Assembly (NCBI RefSeq): GCF_947502065.1
Contig: NZ_CANMYE010000006.1
Coordinates: 62,001 to 126,000 of the forward strand
Origin: an uncultured Pseudoteredinibacter sp.
GTDB lineage: Bacteria; Pseudomonadota; Gammaproteobacteria; Pseudomonadales; Cellvibrionaceae
Direction of reading: 5' to 3'
DNA: 64,000 nt
Shown here: positions 34,841 to 44,600 of the stretch, piece by piece
How positions within the stretch are numbered: position 1 is the stretch's first letter
Layout of the letters: each line of letters opens with the position of its first letter
Program-made: the position numbers and the translations under genes
Notes under the pieces: model-generated
Told to the model about the DNA's origin: nothing
What the model saw: the letters and a program-made list of their open reading frames with translations, nothing else
Database searches by the model: none

Positions 34841-36979
34841 TTAGCTGTCTTGGAAAACTTCGCCTTTTTCAGCCATGTCTACCAAGTAGGCTGGTGGAGT
34901 AAAGCGTTCACCATATTTATCAGCAAGTTCTTGCGCGCGGGTTACAAAGTTCTTCAAACCGGTTTGGTTGATAAACTGCAGAACACCACCTGTCCAAACT
35001 GGATAGCCAATGCCCATAATTGAACCAATATTAGCATCACGTACGCTGGTCAGAACCCTCTCTTCGTAGCAGCGAGCGGTTTCTACGGCTTCGATATAGA
35101 GCATGCGATCCTTAATGTCTTGCAATGGGATCTGTGCATCAGCCTTGTAGAACTGATCTAAGCCAGGCCACAACTTTTTCTTACCGTTCTCTGGGTAGTC
35201 GTAGAAACCACCGCCGGTAGATTTACCAGCGCGATCTTGCTCTAGCATTGCATCAGACGTGGCATCGGCTGGATGGGCGGTGTAGCTCTCGCCAGCAGCT
35301 TCCATATCGGCAATGGTTTGCTTACGAACTTTGGCAGAAAGGGTCAGGGTAACCTCATCCATTACCGCCAATGGACCAACTGGATAACCAGATAGGAATG
35401 CGGCATTTTCAACCGATACCGGGCTAACCCCTTCGCCTACCATCGCAATGCCTTCTTGGGTGAACGTGCCAAATACGCGAGAGGTGAAGAAGCCGCGGCT
35501 GTCGTTAACAACGATAGGCGTTTTGGCAATTTGCTGTACATAATCGTAAGCACGTGCCAGGGTTTCATCGTTAGTTTTTTCACCGCAGATAATTTCAACC
35601 AAAGGCATCTTATCTACTGGTGAGAAGAAGTGCAGGCCAATAAATTGATCTGGACGCTCAGAAGCTTCTGCCAAGCCAGTAATTGGTAAAGTAGAAGTGT
35701 TAGAAGCAAATACGGCATCGCTAGCGATTTGTGCTTCGGCTTCTTTGGTTACAGTGGCTTTTAGGCCGCGCTCTTCGAATACGGCTTCAATAATTAAATC
35801 GCAGCCCTGAAGATCTTCGGCGTTTGCTGTAGGCGTGATCAAAGCAAGGATGCCATCACGCTTTTCTTCACTCATGCGGCCACGCTTAACTTTTTTGTTA
35901 AGTAGGGTTTCTGAGTAGGCCTTGCCTTTATCGGCGTTCTCCTGGCTAACATCTTTTAGTACAACTTCAATGCCTTTGATGGCAGAAGAGTAAGCAATAC
36001 CAGCACCCATCATGCCAGCACCTAGGATGCCCACCTTCTTAACAGGTTTTTGTTCGAAACCATCAGGACGACCGCGGCCGGCTTTAATTTCATTAAGCTG
36101 GAACCAGAAAGTGCCGATCATGTTTTTGCTGATCTGGCCGGTGGTTAAAGTGGTGAAGTAGCGTGTCTCGATGCGAGTCGCGGTATCAAAATCTACCTGC
36201 AGACCTTCAACCATGGTGCACATGATAGCTTCTGGAGCTGGCAAAACGCCTTTGGTTTGATTGCGTAGCATAGCCGGTGCAATCGGTAGCATTTGTGCCA
36301 GTGCGGGGCTGCTTGGCTTGCCGCCAGGTACCTTGTAGCCTTTAACGTCGTATGGCTGGGTGCACTCAGGGTTTGCTTTAATGAAGGCTTTAGCTTTTGC
36401 CAGCATTTCTTCAGGAGTATCGACGATGTCGTGAATCAAGCCCAGCTCTTGGCCTTTTTCTGGTTTGAACTGTTTGCCTTCTAGCAAATAAGGCATGGCG
36501 CCTTGCAAGCCTAGTAGGCGAGTCATACGGATTACACCGCCGCCGCCAGGCAGTAGGCCTAGAGTTACTTCAGGTAGACCTAGCATTACGCCTTTCGATA
36601 GCGCAATACGGTGGTGACAAGAAAGGGCGATTTCCCATCCGCCGCCTAAGGCCGCGCCATTAATACAGGCCACTACAGGTTTGCCCATAGTTTCCAATTT
36701 GCGCATGGCTTTTTTCAGGGCTTCAACTTCATCAAAGAATTGCTGGGCATCGCTAGGCTGCACTTGGATTAGTGCGGTTAGGTCACCACCGGCGAAAAAG
36801 GTTTTCTTTTTCGAGCGAACGATAACGCCATCCCAACTTTCTTCAGCTTCTAGTTGCTTGATGAAATCAAAAAAATCGGCTTGGAAGGCGGCATCCATTA
36901 CATTGGCCGAGCCATCCTTGCGATCCAAAATCATATGGACAATATTGTCACTGTCTTTTTCAAATTGTACTGAGCTCAT
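34841..36979 (-). CDS. Bifunctional enoyl-CoA hydratase / 3-hydroxyacyl-CoA dehydrogenase (FadB/FadJ-type)
   Basis: 712 residues. The N-terminal crotonase domain (about 1-190) carries ACINGAALGGGWEIALSCHH and LPEVTLGLLPGGGG, which supply the oxyanion hole and two catalytic glutamates. The dehydrogenase part begins at about residue 315 with the NAD motif VGILGAGMMGAGIAYSSA. NTSTLPITGLAEASERPDQF and GLHFFSPVDKMPLVEII follow, then two C-terminal dehydrogenase helical domains with SRGFFTSRVFG. It carries out the hydration and oxidation steps of beta-oxidation, with the thiolase encoded just upstream as partner. The length is close to both FadB and FadJ; I do not assign either name. Confidence 0.93.
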   Translation of the reverse strand: MSSVQFEKDSDNIVHMILDRKDGSANVMDAAFQADFFDFIKQLEAEESWDGVIVRSKKKTFFAGGDLTALIQVQPSDAQQFFDEVEALKKAMRKLETMGKPVVACINGAALGGGWEIALSCHHRIALSKGVMLGLPEVTLGLLPGGGGVIRMTRLLGLQGAMPYLLEGKQFKPEKGQELGLIHDIVDTPEEMLAKAKAFIKANPECTQPYDVKGYKVPGGKPSSPALAQMLPIAPAMLRNQTKGVLPAPEAIMCTMVEGLQVDFDTATRIETRYFTTLTTGQISKNMIGTFWFQLNEIKAGRGRPDGFEQKPVKKVGILGAGMMGAGIAYSSAIKGIEVVLKDVSQENADKGKAYSETLLNKKVKRGRMSEEKRDGILALITPTANAEDLQGCDLIIEAVFEERGLKATVTKEAEAQIASDAVFASNTSTLPITGLAEASERPDQFIGLHFFSPVDKMPLVEIICGEKTNDETLARAYDYVQQIAKTPIVVNDSRGFFTSRVFGTFTQEGIAMVGEGVSPVSVENAAFLSGYPVGPLAVMDEVTLTLSAKVRKQTIADMEAAGESYTAHPADATSDAMLEQDRAGKSTGGGFYDYPENGKKKLWPGLDQFYKADAQIPLQDIKDRMLYIEAVETARCYEERVLTSVRDANIGSIMGIGYPVWTGGVLQFINQTGLKNFVTRAQELADKYGERFTPPAYLVDMAEKGEVFQDS

Positions 36980-37046
36980 AATTTTTCTCTCTTGGCTGTC
37001 TGTTGCTACAGCTAATTAATCTGGATGAGTGTTTACACAGTCGTGT

Positions 37047-38255
37047 TTACACACGCTCGATGATGGTGGCGATACCCATGCCGCCGCCTACACATAGACA
37101 GGCTAGGCCGCGTTTCAAATCACGAGCTTCAAGCTCATCCAGCAAGGTGCCCAAAATCATGGCGCCAGTGGCACCCAGTGGGTGACCCATTGCAATAGAG
37201 CCGCCGTTTACGTTGACGATGCTTTCATCTAGATCTAAATCTTTTATCAGGCGCAGTGCTACTGATGCAAAGGCTTCATTAATTTCTACTAGGTCTAAGT
37301 CTTTTGCTTCTAGGCCGGCAATCTTCAGTGCTTTCTTAGCCGCTGGGCCAGGGCCTGTTAGCATGATGGTTGGATCGGTACCTACAACCGCAGTAGCAGT
37401 AATCTTTGCGCGCGGCTTTAAGTTGTACTTATCAGCCATTTCTTGGCTACCGATTAGCATGGCAGCAGCGCCATCTACGATACCCGAGGAGTTACCAGGG
37501 CCATGTACGTGGTTGATCTGCTCGATGTCGTGGTACTTCTCACGTGCCACGCCATCGAAGCCCATTTCACCGATACCGGCGAAAGATGGATTCAAGCCAG
37601 CCAGTGTTTCTACGGTAGTTTCAGGGCGAATAAATTCATCACGATCTAAAATGGTTAAGCCGTTTTGATCTTTTACTGGAATGATGGATTTATCAAAAGC
37701 ACCACGCTCCCATGCGGCGGCCGCTTTTTTGTGAGATTCAGCGGCAAACGCATCTACATCGGTGCGGCTGTAACCATCGATAGTGGCGATTAGATCGGCG
37801 CCAATACCTTGTGGCATAAAGCCTGTGAACATATTGGTTTCTGGATCGCAGGCCCAGGCTCCGCCATCGCTACCCATAGGTACGCGAGACATGGATTCAA
37901 CACCACCGGCAACGACTAGCTGTTCAAAACCAGAGCGCACTTTTTGGGCGGCCATATTGACAGCTTCAAGGCCAGAGGCGCAGAAACGGTTTAAGGTAAC
38001 GCCAGCAACATCGTCATCCCAGCCAGCAGCCAGAGCAGAGGTTTTAGCGATATCAGAGCCTTGATCGCCGACAGCAGAAACACAGCCCATTACAATGTCG
38101 TCCACATCTTTGCTGTCAAAGCCATTGCGCTCTTGTAAAGCGTTTAACAGTTGCACCAATAGGGATACAGGTTTTACTTCATGTAGGCTGCCGCTCGCCT
38201 TGCCGCGTCCACGCGGGGTGCGAATGGCATCAAAAATAAAGGCTTCATTGCTCAT
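37047..38255 (-). CDS. Acetyl-CoA C-acetyltransferase (thiolase)
   Basis: 402 residues. The nucleophile is the Cys in LNRFCASGLEAVNMAA (about residue 90). The His of GGSIAMGHPLGATGAM (about 357) and the second Cys in LACLCVGGGMGIA (about 388) complete the active site. It cleaves 3-ketoacyl-CoA with CoA in the last beta-oxidation step. It is the first structural gene after the AraC regulator in the minus-strand series. Its start lies 67 nt upstream of the hydratase/dehydrogenase start, counted from its stop. The 232 nt between the regulator and this gene should hold its promoter. Confidence 0.94.
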   Translation of the reverse strand: MSNEAFIFDAIRTPRGRGKASGSLHEVKPVSLLVQLLNALQERNGFDSKDVDDIVMGCVSAVGDQGSDIAKTSALAAGWDDDVAGVTLNRFCASGLEAVNMAAQKVRSGFEQLVVAGGVESMSRVPMGSDGGAWACDPETNMFTGFMPQGIGADLIATIDGYSRTDVDAFAAESHKKAAAAWERGAFDKSIIPVKDQNGLTILDRDEFIRPETTVETLAGLNPSFAGIGEMGFDGVAREKYHDIEQINHVHGPGNSSGIVDGAAAMLIGSQEMADKYNLKPRAKITATAVVGTDPTIMLTGPGPAAKKALKIAGLEAKDLDLVEINEAFASVALRLIKDLDLDESIVNVNGGSIAMGHPLGATGAMILGTLLDELEARDLKRGLACLCVGGGMGIATIIERV

Positions 38256-38487
38256 GAGCTTATCTCTTTTTGCTGTTCTAAATAGATTGAGATGCGAAGC
38301 TCTGCTGGAGAGCAGAAGCTATTAACATCGGTGTGCTATACAGCTTAGGTCATACACGGCGCAGAACAATGACCAAAGTTTTCAAGCGAGTGGGAGAAAA
38401 TGTCAGCGGGCAGTGATTGGCATAGGGCTAAAAGGCCAAACTATAGGTGAGCGCTTGCTCGGCTTTGAATATGCGCTGCCGCTGATG

Positions 38488-39495
38488 TTAGCGGCAAGTC
38501 TCGCGATAAGCGCCGGGGGTCATGCCGGTCCATTTTTTAAAGGCGCGGTTAAAAGCGCTAGGCTCAGAAAAGCCCATAATGGCAGCAATATCATTAATAG
38601 GTGTGTTTAATCGTGCCAAGTGATAGGTGGCGGTATCGCGGCGTACGGCATCTTTGATTTCTTGGTAGGCATTGCCTTCTTCCTTTAGGCGCCTGCGCAA
38701 GGTTTGAGTGGTCATATGCAGTCGGTCGGCAACTACCTCAAAGGGTAAATTCTCGACGCAATCGCTGGACTGCAGCATGCCGCGGATGCGAGCGGTTAAG
38801 CTATTGTCGCTCTTATAACGCGTGAGTAGGCACTCTGGTGCATTAGCCAAGAATTCACTGAGAGTTTGCGGGTCTTGGGCTACTGGACGCTCTAAAAAGC
38901 GTCGACTGAACACTACGCTATTCTCGGATTGATTAAAGTAGCTGCGACAGGCAAATAGATCCTGAAACTCGTCAGCATAACTGGGTGCGGGGAAGGTAAA
39001 GTTTATGCGCTCAAGGAGGATTGGGCGGTCAATCATCCAGCTGGTCCAGCGAATCCAGATAATCATCATGGAGACAATAAACCATACTGGGTCGAGCTTA
39101 TGTGGGTTGTCGTACATAAAGCTCAGGGTGGCTTCTTCGCCTTGTTCCCCTAAGGAAAAGCCCATTTCATCATGACACACTCGAGCATGGCGAATGCTTC
39201 GTAACAGTACCCGACGTAGATTTGGACATGTGATGGTTGAATGGCACTGTAGCGAGAAGTAACCCTGGCGTAAGGGGGTAGACAGAAAACCGGCCGATTC
39301 GTCGTCCATTGCTGCCCAGGTCGCTTTGATTAATTTGCCAAACTCATCATTTGGTAGTTGGGTGCTATTATCAGGCAGGGCGCTAAGGTCGATATCCAAA
39401 TCCTTCATGATTTGGTCGATATCGATACCCTGTTGGCGCGGGCCGTTGAGCATTGACTGCAATAAATCTAGTGGAATGCCGGGTTTTGTTTTCAT
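38488..39495 (-). CDS. AraC-family transcriptional regulator
   Basis: 335 residues. The N-terminal two-thirds is the variable arabinose-binding-like domain found in OruR/ArgR-type AraC proteins, with LSTPLRQGYFSLQCHSTI. The C-terminal AraC double helix-turn-helix (about 245-333) includes VVADRLHMTTQTLRRRLKEEG and PINDIAAIMGFSEPSAFNRA. The regulator lies between the thiolase run and a divergent acyl-CoA synthetase, so control of acyl-CoA degradation is inferred. The start has no ribosome binding site. A -10-like TAATAT (39502-39507) sits six bases before the ATG, so the message may be leaderless. Confidence 0.9.
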   Translation of the reverse strand: MKTKPGIPLDLLQSMLNGPRQQGIDIDQIMKDLDIDLSALPDNSTQLPNDEFGKLIKATWAAMDDESAGFLSTPLRQGYFSLQCHSTITCPNLRRVLLRSIRHARVCHDEMGFSLGEQGEEATLSFMYDNPHKLDPVWFIVSMMIIWIRWTSWMIDRPILLERINFTFPAPSYADEFQDLFACRSYFNQSENSVVFSRRFLERPVAQDPQTLSEFLANAPECLLTRYKSDNSLTARIRGMLQSSDCVENLPFEVVADRLHMTTQTLRRRLKEEGNAYQEIKDAVRRDTATYHLARLNTPINDIAAIMGFSEPSAFNRAFKKWTGMTPGAYRETCR

Positions 39496-39602
39496 GGGGG
39501 TATATTAGCACAGGCGCAGATGAATTTGACGGCAGATCAATGCCGATGTACAAAAGTCTTAAGGGTATCAATTTTATTGTCAGTAATCGTCATTGGGCCG
39601 TC

Positions 39603-39630
39603 ATGCAAAATTGCATAAGCTCAATGCAAT
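39603..39630. promoter_or_regulatory. Candidate operator: inverted ATGCAA/TTGCAT plus a third half-site
   Basis: ATGCAA (39603-39608) and TTGCAT (39611-39616) form a palindrome with a two-base centre, and AATGCAAT follows at 39623-39630. It lies between the divergent AraC regulator and acyl-CoA synthetase genes, 100-130 nt upstream of the latter. AraC-type regulators often bind repeated half-sites; binding here is inference. Confidence 0.4.
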
Positions 39631-39732
39631 AAAATAGGCCAGCTTTGCTTTCTCGTTGGCTGTATAACAGATAAACATTAAAAATATAATCTAATAGCAC
39701 ATAAGATCAAGCTCACATAAAAAGGCAGACAC

Positions 39733-41397
39733 ATGACCAGCGCGATGTTTGAAGAGACCACACCCCTGCAACAACTCTATAAGCGGGAAAGCAACTCCCC
39801 GGATCAACTGTATTTGCGACAGTCGGTAAATGGCGAATGGGTGGACTATAGCTGGAAAGAGTTTGGCCAGCAGGCCCGTAAAATCGCCAGCTACTTAAAA
39901 CAGCAGGACTATAAAGATGGCGATCGTGTCGCTATCCACGCTAAAAACTGCGCGGAATGGTTAATGGTGGATATGGGGATAATGTTGGCGGGTTTGGTTA
40001 GCGTTCCGCTGTATCCCGGCCAACCAGAAAGCTCAATGCGCTATTGCATGGAGCATAGTGAAACCAAAGCTATTTTTATGGGGGCTACAGACAATCCAGA
40101 AGCGTTAGATGGCTCAATCCCAGAGGGCGTTCGCCGTATCGGTATTTGGGGTAATGGCCTAGCCGCCGATGATACTACCGCGAAAATTTTTGAAGATTGT
40201 GAGCCCTTAGCTGAAAACCCAGAGTTCGGGTTAGATAAATTATTCACCATTATGTATACCTCAGGTACCACGGGTAATCCAAAAGGCGTGATGCACGCTT
40301 ATGCTTCGGTAGCCTTTACCGTGCCCCGTATGATGGCAGAAGAAAAATACGGCACGGAAGATCGCTTCTTCTCTTATTTGCCGCTTTCCCATGCGGCTGA
40401 GCGTATTATTGTTAGCATGGTGAGTATCTACAGTGGTGCTGTAGTTCATTTTGGTGAGGGCTTGGAAACCTTTGTGCGTGATTTAAATCGCGTTAAGCCA
40501 ACCATCTTCTTTTCTGTCCCTCGTTTATGGAAGAAGTTTAAAGAAGGTGTCGATAGCAAAATGTCACCGGCTAAGCAAAAAATTCTGTTCAATATTCCAA
40601 TTTTGGGTGGCATCCTTAAGCGTAAAGTGATCGCAGGTTTAGGTCTTGATCAAGCGCGTAAGTGCATCACCGGTTCTGCGCCAACACCGGTTGATTTGCA
40701 AGAGTGGTACGTAAATCTTGGTTTGCCATTGATGGATGGCTACGGAATGACGGAGAACTTTATTTACGGTTGTATTTGCCGTGATAAGCCAATTCCAGGC
40801 TCGGTGGGTAAACCTTACTCTGATAATGAAGTGAAAATAGGGGAAGGCAACGAGATCCTGTTTAAGAGCGGCGCGCTAATGGCTGGCTACTATTTAGAGC
40901 CAGAAAAAACAGCTGAAGTATTGCGCGATGGTTATTACCACACAGGTGATACCGGCTATCTTGATGACAATGGTAATCTTTATGTAACTGGCCGCTTAAG
41001 CGAAGTGTTCAAAACCTCGAAGGGTAAGTTTGTTAAACCAACTACCTTAGAAACCCGTTTTGGCAATACCAAAGTTTTTGGTCAAATGTGCATCATCGGT
41101 CACGGTATGGATCAGCCGATTTTGTTGGCTGGCTTGGCAGAAGGTGTCGATGGTTCTGATAGGACTGCACTGGAAGCAACAATTGCCGAAGAGCTTGCAG
41201 CAATTAATGCTGAGCTTCCGCCACATGAATGCATTAATAATGTATTTATCGTAGCCGAAGAGTGGACTATCGAAAACGAGCTGTTAACACCAACCATGAA
41301 GATGAAGCGCAATGATATTGACGCGGAGTATCGTAAGTGGGTTGAAGCGACGTTGGCGGCGACTGATACTAAACAGGTTAGCTGGCAAGAGGGCTAA
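39733..41397 (+). CDS. Long-chain-type acyl-CoA synthetase (AMP-binding)
   Basis: 554 residues. The AMP-binding motif YTSGTTGNPKGVMH lies near residue 175, with DGYGMTENF near 335. GYYHTGDTGYLDDNGNLYVTGR precedes a SEVFKTSKGKFVKP region carrying the catalytic lysine (about 395-440). The C-terminus is shorter than in E. coli FadD, and the sequence reads more like the eukaryotic-type long-chain enzymes. It activates a carboxylic acid to acyl-CoA with ATP. It is divergent from the AraC regulator and the beta-oxidation run, so it likely provides their substrate. A long-loop inverted repeat (41408-41450) after the stop may be a terminator. Confidence 0.92.
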   Translation: MTSAMFEETTPLQQLYKRESNSPDQLYLRQSVNGEWVDYSWKEFGQQARKIASYLKQQDYKDGDRVAIHAKNCAEWLMVDMGIMLAGLVSVPLYPGQPESSMRYCMEHSETKAIFMGATDNPEALDGSIPEGVRRIGIWGNGLAADDTTAKIFEDCEPLAENPEFGLDKLFTIMYTSGTTGNPKGVMHAYASVAFTVPRMMAEEKYGTEDRFFSYLPLSHAAERIIVSMVSIYSGAVVHFGEGLETFVRDLNRVKPTIFFSVPRLWKKFKEGVDSKMSPAKQKILFNIPILGGILKRKVIAGLGLDQARKCITGSAPTPVDLQEWYVNLGLPLMDGYGMTENFIYGCICRDKPIPGSVGKPYSDNEVKIGEGNEILFKSGALMAGYYLEPEKTAEVLRDGYYHTGDTGYLDDNGNLYVTGRLSEVFKTSKGKFVKPTTLETRFGNTKVFGQMCIIGHGMDQPILLAGLAEGVDGSDRTALEATIAEELAAINAELPPHECINNVFIVAEEWTIENELLTPTMKMKRNDIDAEYRKWVEATLAATDTKQVSWQEG

Positions 41398-41626
41398 CTT
41401 CATTGCCGGGTTTAACGAGTCGGTTTGTGCTGGCTGGCTCGATAAACCCCTTTAGTGTTGAACTGTTTCACAGTCCTGCCTGTTTATCATTACTATATCT
41501 AATGCGCCCCTAGCCAGCAGTATATTGACAGTGCATTTTTAAGTCTTATCACTTATTCTTGCGGTTATTGTAAAAGAAGCGCCCAGTCTAGGGCTCTTTG
41601 GCCAATTGTGATAGGGATGTTTCTCG

Positions 41627-44600
41627 GTGAATTGTCGTTTTTTTGCACTCTCAAATCTGCTGCTATTGCTTTCTCTTCCTATAACTCTCCAAGCTCAGAG
41701 CTTTGTGTTTGGCCCCGCGAACGTTGTAACGGGCTGCGACGGTGGATGTCCTGGGGGGAGGGAAATTACCCTTCCCAGTGAAAACAACGGGGTGGTGGTC
41801 AATGCTATTGCCGATTCGGCATTCGAGGCTTATGAGCTAGATTCTGTTGTTATCCCAGATAGTATTCAGTTTATAGGGGCGCGCGCGTTTCTAGATTGCG
41901 GTTTAACTACCTTGCAAATAGGGCAAGGTGTTACAGAAATCGGTGAGCAGGCATTTAGCAGTAATAGGCTAACTGACATCGATATCCCCAATAGCGCCAC
42001 TGTAATAAAGAGCGAGGCTTTTTCTCGAAATAAACTAACAGCTGTGGTGGTCCCACCTGGAACTCGAGTTATTTATACTCGTGTGTATGAATATAATCAG
42101 CTAGAGGCAGTGAGCATACCGCCGGGTGTGGTAGAAATTCAGGGTCTATCTTTTTATTACAATAAATTAACGTCGGTTTTGCTGCCAAGTAGCCTTGAAA
42201 AAATAGGGCCTTGGGCATTTAGATATAATCAGATCGCTTCTCTGCAAATTCCATCAAAAGCTATCAATATTGGCCATGCTGCCTTTGAGGGTAATCGTCT
42301 GGAGTCGGTCAATATTCCAGAGGGAATAAGTAAAATTGAATCATCGGTTTTTGCTTTTAATAAGCTATCATCGATAAATCTCCCGGATAGTATTACTGAA
42401 ATAGGAGTTGAGGCGTTTAGGAATAATGCTTTGGTATCTGTTGATATTCCTGACAGTGTTGTCACTATTGGAAGTTATGCTTTTGCCAATAACGAGCTTA
42501 CTTTAATCCGGATTCCTAAAAAGCTTACTGATATTGCGCAAGGTGTTTTCAGCAATAATCAAATATCTGCCATTGATTTTCAAGGGGCGGTGAAATCTAT
42601 AGGGATTGCAGCTTTTAGCTATAACTCTCTGGGTGCAATTTCCATTCCAAGTCACATAGAACACATTGGAAACTACGCATTTGAGAAAAACCAACTGGTT
42701 TCGCTTAGTTTGACTGATGGGCTGAAGGATATTGGGAGTGACGCCTTTGTTGGGAATAAAATAGAATCGCTTGTTATCCCTTCGACGGTTAGATCGATAG
42801 GGAATAATGCATTCTCGGATAATATGATAAGCGCAATTACTATCCCTGAAGGAGTTGAAGCGATAGGGCGTTCTGCCTTCTATAACAACCTGCTTTCCAC
42901 GCTGGATCTTCCCGAAGGACTGTCATCATTGGGGGTTGCTGCTTTCGGGAAAAATAAATTGGAATCCATTGTGTTTCCTGCGGATATGGATCTGATACCT
43001 GATGAGCTGTTTATTAAAAATAGCTTTGCTTCACTAGTGATTCCAAAAACAATTGAAAGAATTGGAGCAAGGGCATTCCATTTTAATGTGTTGCAGGAAT
43101 TGACTCTGAATGTAGGGTTGAAGAGTATTGACAGGTATGCGTTTGCTGGGAATCAACTAACATCTGTGGTTATTCCTGATACCGTAGACTCAATTGGCTC
43201 GTCTGCATTCCTTGGGAATTCGATATCCTCGCTAACATTGCCAGAAAATATTAGTTATATTTCGGCTTTCTCTTTTAAAGATAACAAGTTGCCTGAGCTA
43301 ATGATCCCAACAAAGGTTAACTTTATTGGTTGGCAGGCATTCTCTGAAAATCATATCCGGACATTGGTTGTTCCTGCCTCAGTGACTGAAGTGGATTCTC
43401 AGGCGTTTTCGTTTAATGAAATAGAAAGCATACTTTTTGAGGGCGACAGGCCCGAGCTTGAAGTAACTGCATTTAATGAAAACTCTCCATTACAAAAAGT
43501 ACTGTTCAAACCTGGACGAACTGGTTGGCCTGGTGCAAAAATTTCTGGCGTGACGCCTACGCCACTGGGTGGGAGTAAGCCGCCTTCTGCTCCGGACCCA
43601 GCTCCTGATAAGTTAGAGTTTAAGATCTCTACTCACAGTGACTCGATGTTCGATAATATGCCATTGAAGCTCGTGGTTCACGATGTAAATATATACGCTG
43701 CTGGTAATGTAGCAAGGGCTGACATTCAACATGTGGCGCATGTGTTAGCGCAGCTCCTAGATAGTGATGGTGACGGTGAGGCTGACGAGCCCAGTGTGCG
43801 TAGATCTATGAAGCAAACTAACTCAACTTTGGTTATTTGGGATAATCAGCAAGACTGGGAGCATCTGGTAGCTTTGGTTCCTGATAATATGCAGTTAAGT
43901 GGCTTGGAAGCTAGAAAAATCAATCGCGAATGGGAGCCAGGTTTGGGGGGGAAGTTCGATGGTGCCTTAGAGTTCGTGCTTAAACATGTCGCAGCTGCTT
44001 ATGCGAGTACTTACCCTAATGTATTTGGCGCGGCACCGGGAAGCAGGCTTGCTAATGCCATGGATACAGCTAGGGGGGGGTATTTTGAGGTAGTGCCTGC
44101 AAGCTACCCTGATGGCGCTTGGTTTGTCTCAAGGGACAGCGATTGTAATTATAGATGTATGGTACTGGATTATTTCTACTGGGCTTTGAGCACAAAGCTA
44201 GGAGCACATATTGCTCGAGAGGCTGAAATCAATGGAAAGTGGAAATTAAATACGAATGCGAAGCTGCAGTCAGTTGATACAGAAATCAATAAGCTGCTAA
44301 CTGAAGAGGCATTTAATCTGCCTCAGGTTTTACCCGATGGAAATTATCAAATTGACGAGTCGGATAATCCAAAAGTTGATCTTGGGAGGTTGTCTGGGAC
44401 TTGGTATGACCCTGGTGAAGCTGGTCACGGGATTATGCTCCAGGTATTTGATAGCGCCTCTTCCTCAGCTGGGGTTACAATGACTTGGTTTACCTTTGAT
44501 GAGAGTGGTAACCAGCAGTGGTTTTATGGAGATAGTCAGCAGCTAGTGGCAAGTCGAAACAATAGTGGCAGCTGCTATGGGGGCACCGGTAACTATTTTG

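Noticed and set aside
38348..38374. GGTCAT / ATGACC inverted repeat upstream of the thiolase as an operator
   Set aside because: Six-base arms with a 15-nt spacer are easily found by chance, and no second copy was seen near other genes of the cluster.
39526..39554. TTGACG-N17-TACAAA as the acyl-CoA synthetase promoter
   Set aside because: The -35 is good but the -10 match is poor and the leader would be about 180 nt; not strong enough to list as a feature.
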